DNA of 64,000 bases from Lithodes maja. Its lineage: Eukaryota; Arthropoda; Malacostraca; Decapoda; Lithodidae. Position numbers and translations under genes: made by a program. The stretch is from NCBI GenBank assembly GCA_037953745.1, contig JBAKBP010012379.1:1-64000 (forward strand), read 5' to 3'. Positions 52,313-62,828 of this stretch are shown one piece after another. The first letter of the stretch is position 1, and each line of letters opens with the position of its first letter. The notes beneath the pieces are model-generated. The model did not search any database and was not told where the DNA came from. It was given only the letters and a program-made list of their open reading frames with translations.

Positions 52313-52574
52313 GATATATATATATAGGTTTAAATTATGTAAGGTTATATCCCTACTTTACTTGATAGTAAATGTTAAGTACTTGTTGATATTTTGGAGA
52401 ATTTTAGATAAAAAACATTAAAATAAGTAATAAGTATGGTATTTTGGAGTATAGTTTAATTTTGCTTATTACTTTATTATTTGTTAAAATTCTCCAAAAT
52501 ATCAACAAGTACTAACATTTACTATCAAGTAAAGTAGGGATATAACCTTACATAATTTAAACCTATATATATAT
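52313..52574. repeat. Long inverted repeat, arms about 90 bp
   Basis: Left arm 52313-52407 (GTAAGGTTATATCCCTACTT and TACTTGTTGATATTTTGGAG) and right arm 52485-52574 (CTCCAAAATATCAACAAGTA and AAGTAGGGATATAACCTTAC) are reverse complements except for one extra A in the left arm. Inner AGTAATAAG and CTTATTACT extend the pairing. Confidence 0.92.
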
Positions 52575-53274
52575 TTTCATTTTATCCTTATTTTATTTCA
52601 AGCCTCTTACCAATTACGACCTATTAAAATTTCAATCTTATACACAAATGCTTCAATTAATTCAATTAAACTAAGCAATTATTACTACTTATAACTTTAT
52701 TAACAATTATAATTGTTCTTCAATTCTATTTATAGATACTATCTAAATAATCAATCATTAATATCTACAGGTTTGTTTCAATTAATTCATTTATTTCTCT
52801 AGAGATAACATTTTCAGGTTAGTCGGTAGTTGCTTATTATGTTCCATTTTTTTCATTTTTCTAACTCTGTTACATGCAGAGACTCTCCAAAATATTAATA
52901 AGTACTTAATATTTACTATCAAATAAAGTAGGATTATAACCTTATATAAATTAAGCCTATATATACATTCTCATTTTATCCTTATTTTATTTCAGACTCT
53001 TACCAATCATGACCTATTAAAATTTCAATCTTATACACAAATGCTTCAATTAATTCAATTAGACTAAGCAATTATTACTACTTATGATTTTATTAACAAT
53101 TATAATTGTTCTTCAATTCTATTTATAGATACTATTTAAATAATCAATCATCAATATCTACAGGTTTGTTTCAATTAATTCATTTATTTCTCTAGAGATA
53201 ACATTTTCAGGTTAGTCGGTAGTTGCTTATTATGTTCCATTTTTTTCATTTTTCTAACTGTTACATGCAGAGAC
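52488..53274. repeat. Direct duplication, two units of about 390-400 bp
   Basis: 52488-52882 and 52883-53274 share CTCCAAAATAT, then TTTCATTTTATCCTTATTTT, AAATTTCAATCTTATACACA, CATTTTCAGGTTAGTCGGTA and GTTACATGCAGAGAC in the same order, with scattered substitutions. A third, inverted partial copy lies at 51754-51840. Confidence 0.88.
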
Positions 53275-53307
53275 GATATATATATTTTTATATTATAAGT
53301 TAATAAT

Positions 53308-53374
53308 AATAAAAGAAATATAATTATTCGTAATTAGATTTACAATCTAACGCTTAAACCTCAGCCATTTTATC
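53308..53374 (-). tRNA. trnY: trnY(gta), mitochondrial copy
   Basis: On the minus strand, GATAAAATGGCTGAGGTTTA; anticodon arm TTAGA-TTGTAAA-TCTAA gives GTA; acceptor GATAAAA/TTTTATT with one G-U pair. Confidence 0.85.
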
Positions 53375-53577
53375 TTTTTTTATTAGACATAATATGTACA
53401 TATATATACCTTATTAAAGTATATTTTTAATTATTAAGTTTTTATTAACTTATTTAATGTTTTCAAAACACTTGTTTTATATTAAACTAAACAATTATAT
53501 TAATAAGTTGTTATATTAATAAATTATTATATTAATAAACTCTTATACTAATAAACTACTATTTATATTTTATAAAT
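53375..53577. other. AT-rich spacer between trnY and cytb
   Basis: It contains short repeats of TATATTAATAA (53490-53545). I found no tRNA with a clear cloverleaf here. Confidence 0.6.
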
Positions 53578-53847
53578 TTAAATTATTTTTTTATCTCACC
53601 ATCGAAGAATTATTGGATTTAAAATATAATATGAAAAATATAAAAAAGTAAGAATTTGCCCTGTTAAAATGTAAGGTTCTTCTACAGGCCGTGCACCAAT
53701 TCATGTTAATTGTACAACTATTGAAATAAAAAATAAAAATAATCATTGATTTACAGGATAAAAGGCCAATCCTCGAAATTTTGACTTGTGTGTGAAAGGA
53801 AAAGTTATTAGGGCTATAACTGATAAAACTAGCGCAATAACTCCCAA
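53578..53847 (-). pseudogene. cytb: cytb, last ~90 codons (mitochondrial, truncated)
   Basis: The minus strand reads GVIALVLSVMALMTFPFHTQ-like sequence, then FYPVNQWLFLFFISMVVQL, WIGARPVEEPYILTGQILTF and NPMILRWWDKKMI before TAA at 53580-53578. This is the C-terminus of cytochrome b. The upstream part is cut by the SINE at 53848. Confidence 0.92.
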
Positions 53848-54379
53848 GGGGAGGTGTGGTGGAGTGGTCTTGCCACTGGCCTGGTAATCCAAAGGTCCCG
53901 GGTTCAAATCCCGATGTATCAATGGGAAGATATTATTGGGATGGAATTTGTGCTGTACCTAGTATCAGTGCATTACCACAAAGCCCACCGAAACGTCAAT
54001 AAATACCCTCATTGTTCCCTGATTAAATAGCACTGTATGAATATTCCCATATTCAAAATATGCTATAGGGGTGCAATGCCTGGTGAGTTATCTGCTCAAC
54101 AGCTGGCGTTGTGTGTGTGTAGTGTGAGAGTCCGAGTGTAGAGGGTGAGACAGTGAAGCACGGGAACGAGATGGCTTCAGAGATGGGGTCGTTTCGGGCC
54201 ATGAGTGAGCACCGTGCCTCATGTGAAGGCAAGATGGCAGGTGCTCGTTGTACTCTACGTGCTTCACATGTCTCACTCCCTAGACTGGAACAAGACCTCA
54301 CGGGCTTCACTGTTCATTGTAAAAGCGGTGAATGTTAAGGCTCTCAGCTATGCCCGAGAGGAAGTAAGTTGGAATATAG

Positions 54380-54429
<50 letters not shown>
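53848..54429 (+). mobile_element. tRNA-Thr-like SINE-T, copy 2, at the NUMT/LINE junction
   Basis: Nearly identical to the copy at 48492, with the same head, body and a 50-base A tail (54380-54429). The left flank is cytb and the right flank is LINE-A, so no matching target duplication can exist around it. Confidence 0.87.
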
Positions 54430-54431
<2 letters not shown>

Positions 54432-54937
54432 GTTCAAAATCATCAAAGGCATCGACAATATGAACTGTATTAAGTACTTCACTATCGACCAATCTAATTA
54501 ACGCGGGGAAACGGTTGCAAAATTATTGGTAAATCTTTTAACTCGCACGAATCTAAGAATTACTTCTTCAATCGAGTTGTCAACTTGTGGAATGGGCTTC
54601 CCCGAGACGTTATAGACTGCAGCACCGTTGATTCATTTAAACTCCGCCTAGACAAATATCTCGCATCAAACCCGCGACTGACTGCGTTTGTAAATGAATA
54701 ACTTTATTTTTATCCTCCCTTCAGTTACTAACCCATATGTCCCCTACTAACTTCCTAGTCCTGCCACGGACATTAGTTCCAGGGCAGTAGTTCCCTTTCC
54801 AATGTTCCCTTACCCACTCTAAACCACTGTTTGGACACTTGATCCTCAGTGTTTTGGAGGACAAGCAGCCTAGAAGGGTCACTAGAACTATTGTTGCTTG
54901 ATTTCCTTTGTACTCCTTTGTACTCCTCTGTACTCCT
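54430..54937 (+). pseudogene. LINE-A, 3' part, continuing after the NUMT
   Basis: It begins GTGTTCAAAATCATCAAAGG, exactly the sequence that follows TTAATTCAA in the other LINE-A copy (17098-17110). It encodes FKIIKGIDNMN to NPRLTAFVNE and stop at about 54701, with small indels near 54497-54515 (TTAACGCGGGGAAACG for TTACACGCGGGAAAACG). The 3' UTR ends in CTTTGTACTC tandem units. Confidence 0.86.
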
Positions 54938-55397
54938 TTGTATGCTGTATACATAAAATTTGGTTGTATTGCCTATGTATGCTGTATACATAAAATATGG
55001 TTGTATTGCCTATGTATGCTGTATACATAAAATATGGTTGTATTGCCTATGTAATGTATACTGTATACATAAAATATGGTTGTATTGCCTATGTAATGTA
55101 TACTGTATACATAAAATATGGTTGTATTGCCTATGTATGCTGTATACATAAAATATGGTTGTATTGCCTATGTATGCTGTATACATAAAATATGGTTGTA
55201 TTGCCTATGTATGCTGTATACATAAAATATGGTTGTATTGCCTTTGTATGCTGTATACATAAAATATGGTTGTATTGCCTATGTATGCTGTATACATAAA
55301 ATATGGTTGTATTGCCTGTGTATGTTGTATACATAAAATATGGTTGTATTGCCTATGTATGCTGTATACATAAAATATGGTTGTATTGCCTATGTAT
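54938..55397. repeat. Minisatellite, 37-bp unit, right part (about 12 copies)
   Basis: Same unit as at 45430. Two copies carry a 4-bp insertion (CTATGTAATGTATACTG). The array is cut by the Gypsy-A copy 2 LTR at 55398. Confidence 0.94.
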
Positions 55398-57198
55398 TGT
55401 GACGCACCCAGTGCGTGGCAACTTAACTTGATTGTACTCCTTGGTACTCCACTGTATCGCCGCGGTGCCGTGTATGTACCGTGTACCGTGTACTGTGCTG
55501 GCTGCTTATATTGAGTGTGACAACGTATAACTATGTTCTTTGTATCTCTGCAAAGGTCTCGTCATTTGCTAACCAGTGGTGGGTTTTGTTTTAAGCCATG
55601 TCGAGACCTTCCATTTAATATGTAGTATCAATAGAGAAGTTGATAGATGAGATAATAGGAATTCAGAGAGAGAGAGTGAGTTAGACTTCAGAGCGAGAGG
55701 GTAGCCATGGTTGCCAGACGTATGGACCGGTTGGCAGCCCTGCGCTTATAGCTAGGTGCGACAGGGTTGGTAGTACATTGCCGCCTGCATGTGCTGCCTG
55801 GCTGCCCATGTTGTCGTACTGTACATTGCATGGAGGCTCGCTGTGTGCTCTATGACCAGGTTGCCTAGAACCTTTGAGATTCTAACATCCCTTGCCCTCT
55901 CTCCCGATTTCTCACGGTTTGCACTCTTTCTCTCTGACGACATTACTCTCATTTCATTCTTCTCTCTATTTAAATGCATACCCTTCCCTTGAGGTCCTAA
56001 AGGAGTTTCAGCACTCACCTCTCGTATTACTCTTAGGACAAGCATATATTTACATGTATTAGATTTAAGGGGTTAATGTGAACAGCGATCTTCTTGATGA
56101 GGATAGTTGGTGAACGTTCTACATGTTCACGAGTTATATGCCCAGCTCATCATCCAATTTGTGACTAGACTAGTGCCATGTGTAAGAGCCCGACCATGCC
56201 CAGGAGTTGTCTGTAGAGGGGCGAGGACTTAGCCTTGATTTGCCTACCGAGCCAGGAGCGACTGTAGTACCAGAGACTACAGCTCGCTCGTAGTGCCGGT
56301 ATAGTAGAGTAACGTAATTTATCTGTCCTTGTGTTCTCTGCAGTCTTTTCCTGGGTTCTCGCTTTCGGTGCTGGGACTCGTTGTTCCTGTGACTTGGCCT
56401 GCTAGCTAGAACACATGGGGATGATGAGTGGGTGATATCTTTATTTTACTATGCATTGCAGCTCTCTTTAAGTTTATGTATGTAACACTTTACAATACAC
56501 ATTACTCACACACTAGACAACACTATTAATACTTTCATGTATCAATTAACTGCACTGTCGTTTTGCTGCTGTTTCCGGAGTTCTATTGCGTAGGGCGCAT
56601 ACGGACTCAGAGGGGAGACAGAGTGAGAGAAGCGAAGTAGCCTATGCGGTGGTAGGCTACCGGCGCAGTACTGTTGCCTGCAACCTTTTAGTTATTCCAA
56701 GTATAGATTCATTATTACAATAAGTGACTACTATTTATGTTCCTTCCATGTGTATTATTAGGTATCTACTGGGTCATGACATCTTGTATGCTACATGCTA
56801 GTGCATGTTAGTAGGGGGACAGTTATTCTAGTGCACGCGCTTTCAAGTAGGCGTGTACATTTGTCATTTAGCATTTCACTGTCATACCTTTAGCTGCTTC
56901 TATTCTACATTATTAGAGGCTTAATATTAACGTAGTTTCTTGAGTATTGCATTTCTTTAGTAATAACGTAACCTATAAATGTCTGAGGGAGTTTAGCCTC
57001 ATAGCCTACCCCTGTTGTACACTTTCGCCGAGTTAAGGTACCTCGTTACCATAGACGATAACTCTGTAGGGCGTTGGTGCTTTTGTTGTCTGGAGCATAT
57101 AGTATTTGGGACTGGAATCGAGCGTGTCGTTGTCACATAAGCCATTTCTGTCCTACGATCAAGAATCCCGAATATGTATTGCCGATCCAGCCGTAACA
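55398..57198 (+). repeat. 5' LTR of Gypsy-A copy 2 (1801 bp)
   Basis: TGTGACGCACCC to CCGTAACA. It differs from its own 3' LTR at few places (55427 TTAACTTGA against TTAACCTGA; 55918 CGGTTTGCA against CGGTTGCA). The primer-binding site TGGCGACCTTGC starts at 57203. Confidence 0.93.
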
Positions 57199-57441
57199 AA
57201 ATGGCGACCTTGCACAAGATTCAGTAGTATCCTATCACATGTTTTTTGGAGAACTATTCTATGCTACCTAGTAGAGCTGGCTAGAATTTTCTTGCATATT
57301 GGAGGAATTTTTATTGTGTCATTATTGTATTGGTGGACTTGCAGATTGTTTCGTTGGGGGTGCCTAGAGTAGAGTCATTCAAGCATCTTTAACATTTTGT
57401 GAGTCGAGACTGCAATTAGTAATAAGCACTTCTTTTTTTTT

Positions 57442-60400
57442 ATGAACAGCAATTGTATAACCAGCACTATGTCTAATGACTCATCATTTACGGGGGAGGA
57501 TAACACGGTACAGCCTAGTAACCAGCAAGTACAACAGATGTTTAGGGAGGGGAGTGTTATAAGTGGAGAGAGGGATGCCCGGGCATTTTTTGCAGACACC
57601 TTTGACCGAACAGCGCCTGCAGGCTATTGATTGTTACGGTCTTCGCTGTTTAGCCACGGTTTTGGGGCGGGACTGTCCTGACAGTTGGCCCAAGAAGAAT
57701 TTGGTGGCATGTTTGTTGGGTGATGGCGATGGGGCGGTGGGTGGAGTGGGGTCTTGGGGGTTCCCTCCAAGCCTCCATTCCACTCTACCCCTGAGCTGGG
57801 CCCTCAGCCAGCGAGTCTTAGCACGATGCAGCAGGAGGGGTTCTCAAGGGCAAGCTGGCTTACCCGTAAACACGTCTCGGTGTGGATCCCCATTTTGTGC
57901 TCTTCCCCCCCCAGGCCTGTCTCCTGAGATGTTATTTCAGCTAGAACTAGCTAAGTTTAAGCTGCAGGAGACTCAGATACAGATACAACAGGCTAGTATA
58001 GAACGCATAGAGGTTGCTAGAATCCAAGCCAATCAGGATGCAACCAGGTACCAGGCTGAAATGGATGTCGAGAAGTCTAGAGTAGAGACCACGGGGCGTC
58101 ATCTCGGTGGTGGGCACCGGGTTACAGACTCACTTTCGCATTTAATTAAGTTAGTACCCGCATTTGATGAGACAGCAGTGACTGAGTTTTTTGCTCGTTT
58201 CGAAAAGAAGTGTCGTGAGTATGACTGGCCGGAGGTTAAATGGGCAGCATTAGTTTCATCACGTCTAGTGGGTAAGGGGTTGAAAGCCTACGATGCACTG
58301 TCACTGGACGAGAGTGTAGTGTATGGACTGGTGAAGGAGGCTGTGCTCCGGGCCTACGAACTGCAACCCGAAACTTATAGATTGAAGTTCCGTGGCGTGA
58401 ATAAGAAGAGCGACGTCAGTTTTATGGAGCACGCACGGGACTTAACAGATGCATGTAATAACTGGTTTCGGTCCGAGCACGCAGAGTCGGCTGAGGAAAT
58501 TAAGCAACTTTTCTATCTGGAACAGTTTTTACAAAATGCACTGGCGATCTAACGCTGAACATTAAGGAAAAATGTCCCAAGACAGTAGAGGAGGCTGCCA
58601 AGATGGCAGACCTCAGATTATCATTGATTCGTGGTTGCGGTGCCGCTCAGAGGGCTGAGTCAGGGCAGAAGGGGCGCTATACCCCACCCACCAGAGTTTT
58701 TGATAATAACAAATCCCTATGACACACATAACCACACTAAATGCATTGCACCTAATAACACCTACAAACACAAGCCTCTCCCGTTTACTAAAGGTCAGGC
58801 CCCTTCTTCGCCCGCACAAGGGAAGAAGCCCATTGGGGATGTGAAATGTTACAAATGTCAGAAGCTAGGCCATTATTCACGTGAGTGCCCTAGTAACACT
58901 CCCGCTAAGCCGGTGTCATTGGTTCACAGTATCGGTGTGTCTCTGAAGGCTGCAGCAACTGCCCGGGGTAGGTTGTCAGCAGCTGAGGCACACGCGGTAA
59001 AGAAGCGTACGGAAGGCTCGACACCTGTCCGGGACACTTTCTGTGACCATCTGGGACACGGGTTTGTGAGCTGGGGGAGTGAACTACGGAGGGTTGACTT
59101 GCTGAGGGATACGGGGGCTTCGCAAACTTTGTTGAGGAACTTCACAGGGAAACCGATAAATGCGGCCAGAGTTGTTGTGGTGCAGGGTATAAATGCTACG
59201 AGGTCATACCCACTTGTGAGGTTGGAGTTGAGAGTGGGAGAGGTGTGCAGGGAGCTGGATGTAGGGATCGTTGAGTGTTTGCCAGTTGAGGGCGTCGACC
59301 TTCTTCTCGGCAACGACTTTGCGGTGCCCACTTCCGGGACTCCACCCTTAGTCGTTGCCGAGAGGGCGGCCGATGTGGATGGTGAGAATCGGGAATGGGT
59401 TGGGAGGTGCCAACAGGATGAGATGGCCTGTGTGGTAACCCGATCTCGCTCTGCGGCTCCTGCACAGCCTAGCACTCAACCTCGGGGACAGTGGAGGAAG
59501 GATCAGGAGAAGGTTGCTAAGGGCAGGAAAAGGGACATTGATTCTGCTGCACTTCTCGGTGATTCGGTACTTGGACCTATAATAAACACGGGAGTTGACT
59601 CTGGCCCAGATATGGTGTGTAACAAGGCAGAGTTGGGTAAGACTTCGCGTGAGGCAAGAGCTGTAGCGAGAGCCACTAAGGCAGTAGAGCCTACTAGCCG
59701 GGGTAATGTCTTATTACAAAACCATCTTGATGCATTGACGCCCAGGGACATTAGTGAGCAGCAGCTGCAAGACGCTAGCCTGGCTCGTTGTAGCAATGGT
59801 GCCATAGAGTTGGAGGAAGATGGGGATGCGAAGCCGGGAGATTTCTTTAGGCTCAACAGGATATTGTACCGCAGATTTCTAGACCCCAAATCGAAGTGGG
59901 AGGGCGGTGCGAGGGTAGTAGACCAGGTGGTTGTTCCAAATAAGTATAGAAAGTCCTTATTGTGTCTGGCGCATGATGTGCCGGTGGCGGGTCATTTGGG
60001 GGTAACCAAAACATTGGCGGCATTGGGCAGGTTTTTCTGGTGGCCTGGGGTCAAGGCTGATGTCTGTGCATGGGTGGCTGGGTGTGCGACCTGCCAGACA
60101 ACGGGGAAGCCTAACCAGACCATCCCGAAGGCACCCTTGTTTCCCATACCTGTCACCGGGCCTCCGTTCAGCAAAGTTGTAGTAGATTTGGTTGGCCCTT
60201 TCCCACCTACTAGTAGTGGCAATAAATTCCTGTTGACAATCATGGATGTGGCTACGAGATACCCGGACGCATACCCCATGAGAAACGGCTCGGCAAAGGC
60301 AGTTGTTAAAAACTTATTATTGTTCTGTTCCCATTATGGATTTCCACGTGAGGTGCAGTCAGACCAGGGGAGCAATTTTACATCCAAATTGTTCAAGCAA

Positions 60401-62548
60401 ACCCTTCAGTTGCACGGTATATGTTCTGTAGGGTCGTCAGCCTACCATCCCGAGAGTCAGGGAGTCTTGGAGCGGTGGCACTCGACCCTGAAGAGTATGC
60501 TACGCTGTTACTGTGCAGAACATGACACTGATTGGGATTTGGGTCTGCCGTATGTTCTGTTCGCTGCACGTGAAGTCCCAGGAGAGAGCCTGGGGTTCAG
60601 TCCAAATCAACTAGTCTTTGGCCATAATGTGAGAGGACCTTTAAGTATGGTGAAAGAGATCTGGGAGGGCGAAGAGAAGCCGGGGTCTGTACTTAAATAT
60701 ATCCTTGAGAGCCGGGAGAGACTTATAGGTTGCATGGCAGCGGCAGGTAATAACTTGGTTAATGCACAGGCGGTCATGAAGCACCAGTATGACGCCAAGG
60801 TGAAGCTTCGGGAGTTTTCGGTGGGTCAGGAGGTAATGTTGCTTTTACCTTTGCCTGGACACCCCCTTTCTGCCAAGTTTATTGGGCCGTATGTGGTGGC
60901 TAAGAAACTGTCCGACCTTGATTATCTCGTTGCAACACCTGACCGTAGGAAAAAACATCAGTTATGTCATGTTAACCTCATGAAAGAGTATGTGAGACGC
61001 CCCTCAGAGCCTCTCACTGTCCCTGTGCTGGCCTGCAGCGGCCAGGGTGGAGAAGGAGGTGGGGACAGTCATGCTGCTGAGGAGGATAGCTGGGACTGTG
61101 TCATTTCCGCGGAACAGTGGGCGGGGAATACTGAACAAGAGGCTAGGCAAGCTGTAAGTCACCTGCCTGAGCACCAGGGTGCTGCTGTCCTAGGCCTGTT
61201 CAGGTCATACCCCTCTGTTTTCGCCGAACACCCAGGTCTCACTACTCAGGTAACGCACGACGTGGACGTCGGTGATAATGTGCCCTTCAAGTCAGTGCCC
61301 TACCGTGTGCCCCCGGTAAAGTTGCCAGCTTTACGGGAGGAGTTAAAGTACATGGTTGAGAGAGGGATGATCACTGAAGGTTATGTGAAGTGGACATCAC
61401 CCGTCACGTTGCAGCCAAAACCTGACGGCAAGGTGCGGTTCTGCATAGATTTTCGTAGGCTAAATGGCTTGACCACTACCAACCCTTACCCTTTGCCTCG
61501 AGTTGACGACAGCGTGGACAAGATAGGGAATGCAAAGTACCTTACTAAAATTGATCTTGTAAAAGGCTACTGGCAAGTACCCCTGTCGGACCGAGCTAAG
61601 CAAGTTTGTGGTTTTGTGGTAGATGGCAAGACCTACCAATGTAACGTAATGCCTTATGGGCTTAAGAACGCACCTGCCACGTTTCAGAACCTGATGAACG
61701 ATATTTGTGACGAAATCCCTAACTGCACGGTCTACCTTGATGACGTGATAGTGTATGATGACAATTTTGAAAATCACCTAAGGCACTTAGAGACCCTGTT
61801 TGGGAAGTTGCACGATGCTGGGCTGGTGGTGAACCTGAGGAAGTGCGAGTTTGTAAAGGCTACTGTGCAGTATCTTGGCTTTGTGGTCGGGTTAGGCCGG
61901 GTGTGCCCCCCCCTGAGCAAGATACAGGCTATCAATATGTTTCCCAGGCCCACCACTAAGCGCCAGGTCATGCGGTTCCTAGGTATGATAGGCTATTATA
62001 GGCGCTTCATCCGGGGATACTCTACTGTCTTAGCACCGTTAACTGATCTACTGTCGAAGTCAGTGAAGTTCTGTTGGGCTGCGGAGTGTCAGAGGGCTTT
62101 CGACCTAGTCAAGCACCTGCTGTGTACACATCCGATTTTGAGAGCCCCAGACTTCTCCAGGAGTTTTCAGCTGGCGACTGATGCCAGCGGTGTGGGTGCC
62201 GGGGCAGTGTTACTGCAGACTGATTCCGAGGGCTTGGAACACCCAGTGAGCTTCTTTTCTCGCAAGTTTAATTCGGCACAAAGGAATTACTCGACTATAG
62301 AGAAGGAGCTTCTTGCTATCGTTTTGTCGCTCAAACATTTCGAAGTTTATGTTCCAGCCTACGGCCCGGTAGTGACGATTTATACGGACCATCATCCCTT
62401 GAAATTCCTAAATCAGTTTCACAATCGGAATATGCGGTTGACCAGGTGGTCCCTAATGCTCCAAGAGTATAATCTCAACATTCAGCATATTGCCGGGAGT
62501 GAGAACGTGATAGCAGATTGTCTATCAAGGGTTGATGATCCAGGATAG
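57442..62548 (+). pseudogene. gag-pol: Gag-Pol of Gypsy-A copy 2: gag frameshifted, protease to RNase H open
   Basis: The same protein as at 1405, but the gag part carries several single-base length changes in homopolymer runs: T-run near 57586, G-run near 57757, G-run near 57838, C-run near 57889, T near 57904, T- and A-runs near 58526, C-run near 58714. A 6-base in-frame duplication (AGATAC) lies near 57977, and a 3-base loss near 58545. From about 58718 to 62548 the frame is open and holds the zinc knuckle, protease DTGAS, integrase HHCC and D,D,E triad, GPY/F, RT YLDD and RNase H, all as in copy 1. As written, it cannot make Gag-Pol from the start codon. Confidence 0.9.
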
Positions 62549-62828
62549 TCGTGCACGGTGTGTGGGTTGAGCAGGAGTAAAATTAGGCTATCATAACGCC
62601 GTCCAAAAAGATTATAAAACAATAAAATAAACGAGAAATTTTTTTTTAGTTTTGTAAGTCTTTATTGTTGTAGCATGATGCATGCAATATTGTGTTTTAT
62701 GTATAATTCACACTTCAGTTGTTGTGCACCTTTTGCAATTAGTGGCAGCTAAGGGTAGCAGGTCGGTTGGTTGCCTGTCAGATTTTGATAATGCTTCTAA
62801 GGTCGATTATCTAAAATCTTGGGGGGGC
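62549..62828 (+). other. 3' untranslated part and polypurine tract of Gypsy-A copy 2
   Basis: Matches 6505-6784; ends in AATCTTGGGGGGGC before the LTR. Confidence 0.75.

Larger units (their letters stand above)
51629..53307. promoter_or_regulatory. Mitochondrial control region with repeats and hairpins
   Basis: It is AT-rich non-coding DNA between trnP and trnY, and the only place in the segment that could be the control region. It holds a 25-bp tandem repeat, a GC-looped hairpin, 48-bp repeats, a 90-bp inverted repeat and a 400-bp direct duplication (listed separately). Control-region identity is inferred from composition, position and repeats. Confidence 0.75.
47339..53847. other. Nuclear mitochondrial insertion (NUMT), about 6 kb of mtDNA
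   Basis: One continuous mitochondrial segment is recognisable: cox1 5' end (-), trnC, trnQ, trnW (-), 12S, trnV, 16S, nad1, trnP, a repeat-rich control region, trnY (-) and the 3' end of cytb (-). Its left side joins LINE-A coding sequence and its right side joins a SINE, so it lies in nuclear DNA unless the assembly is chimeric. Base composition is sharply more AT-rich than the surroundings. It is interrupted once by a SINE (48492-49046). Confidence 0.93.

Noticed and set aside
47339..53847. Treating the segment as genuine mitochondrial genome sequence
   Set aside because: It is joined to LINE-A on the left and to a SINE plus LINE-A on the right, with the LINE continuing across; a nuclear insertion is simpler, though an assembly join cannot be excluded.
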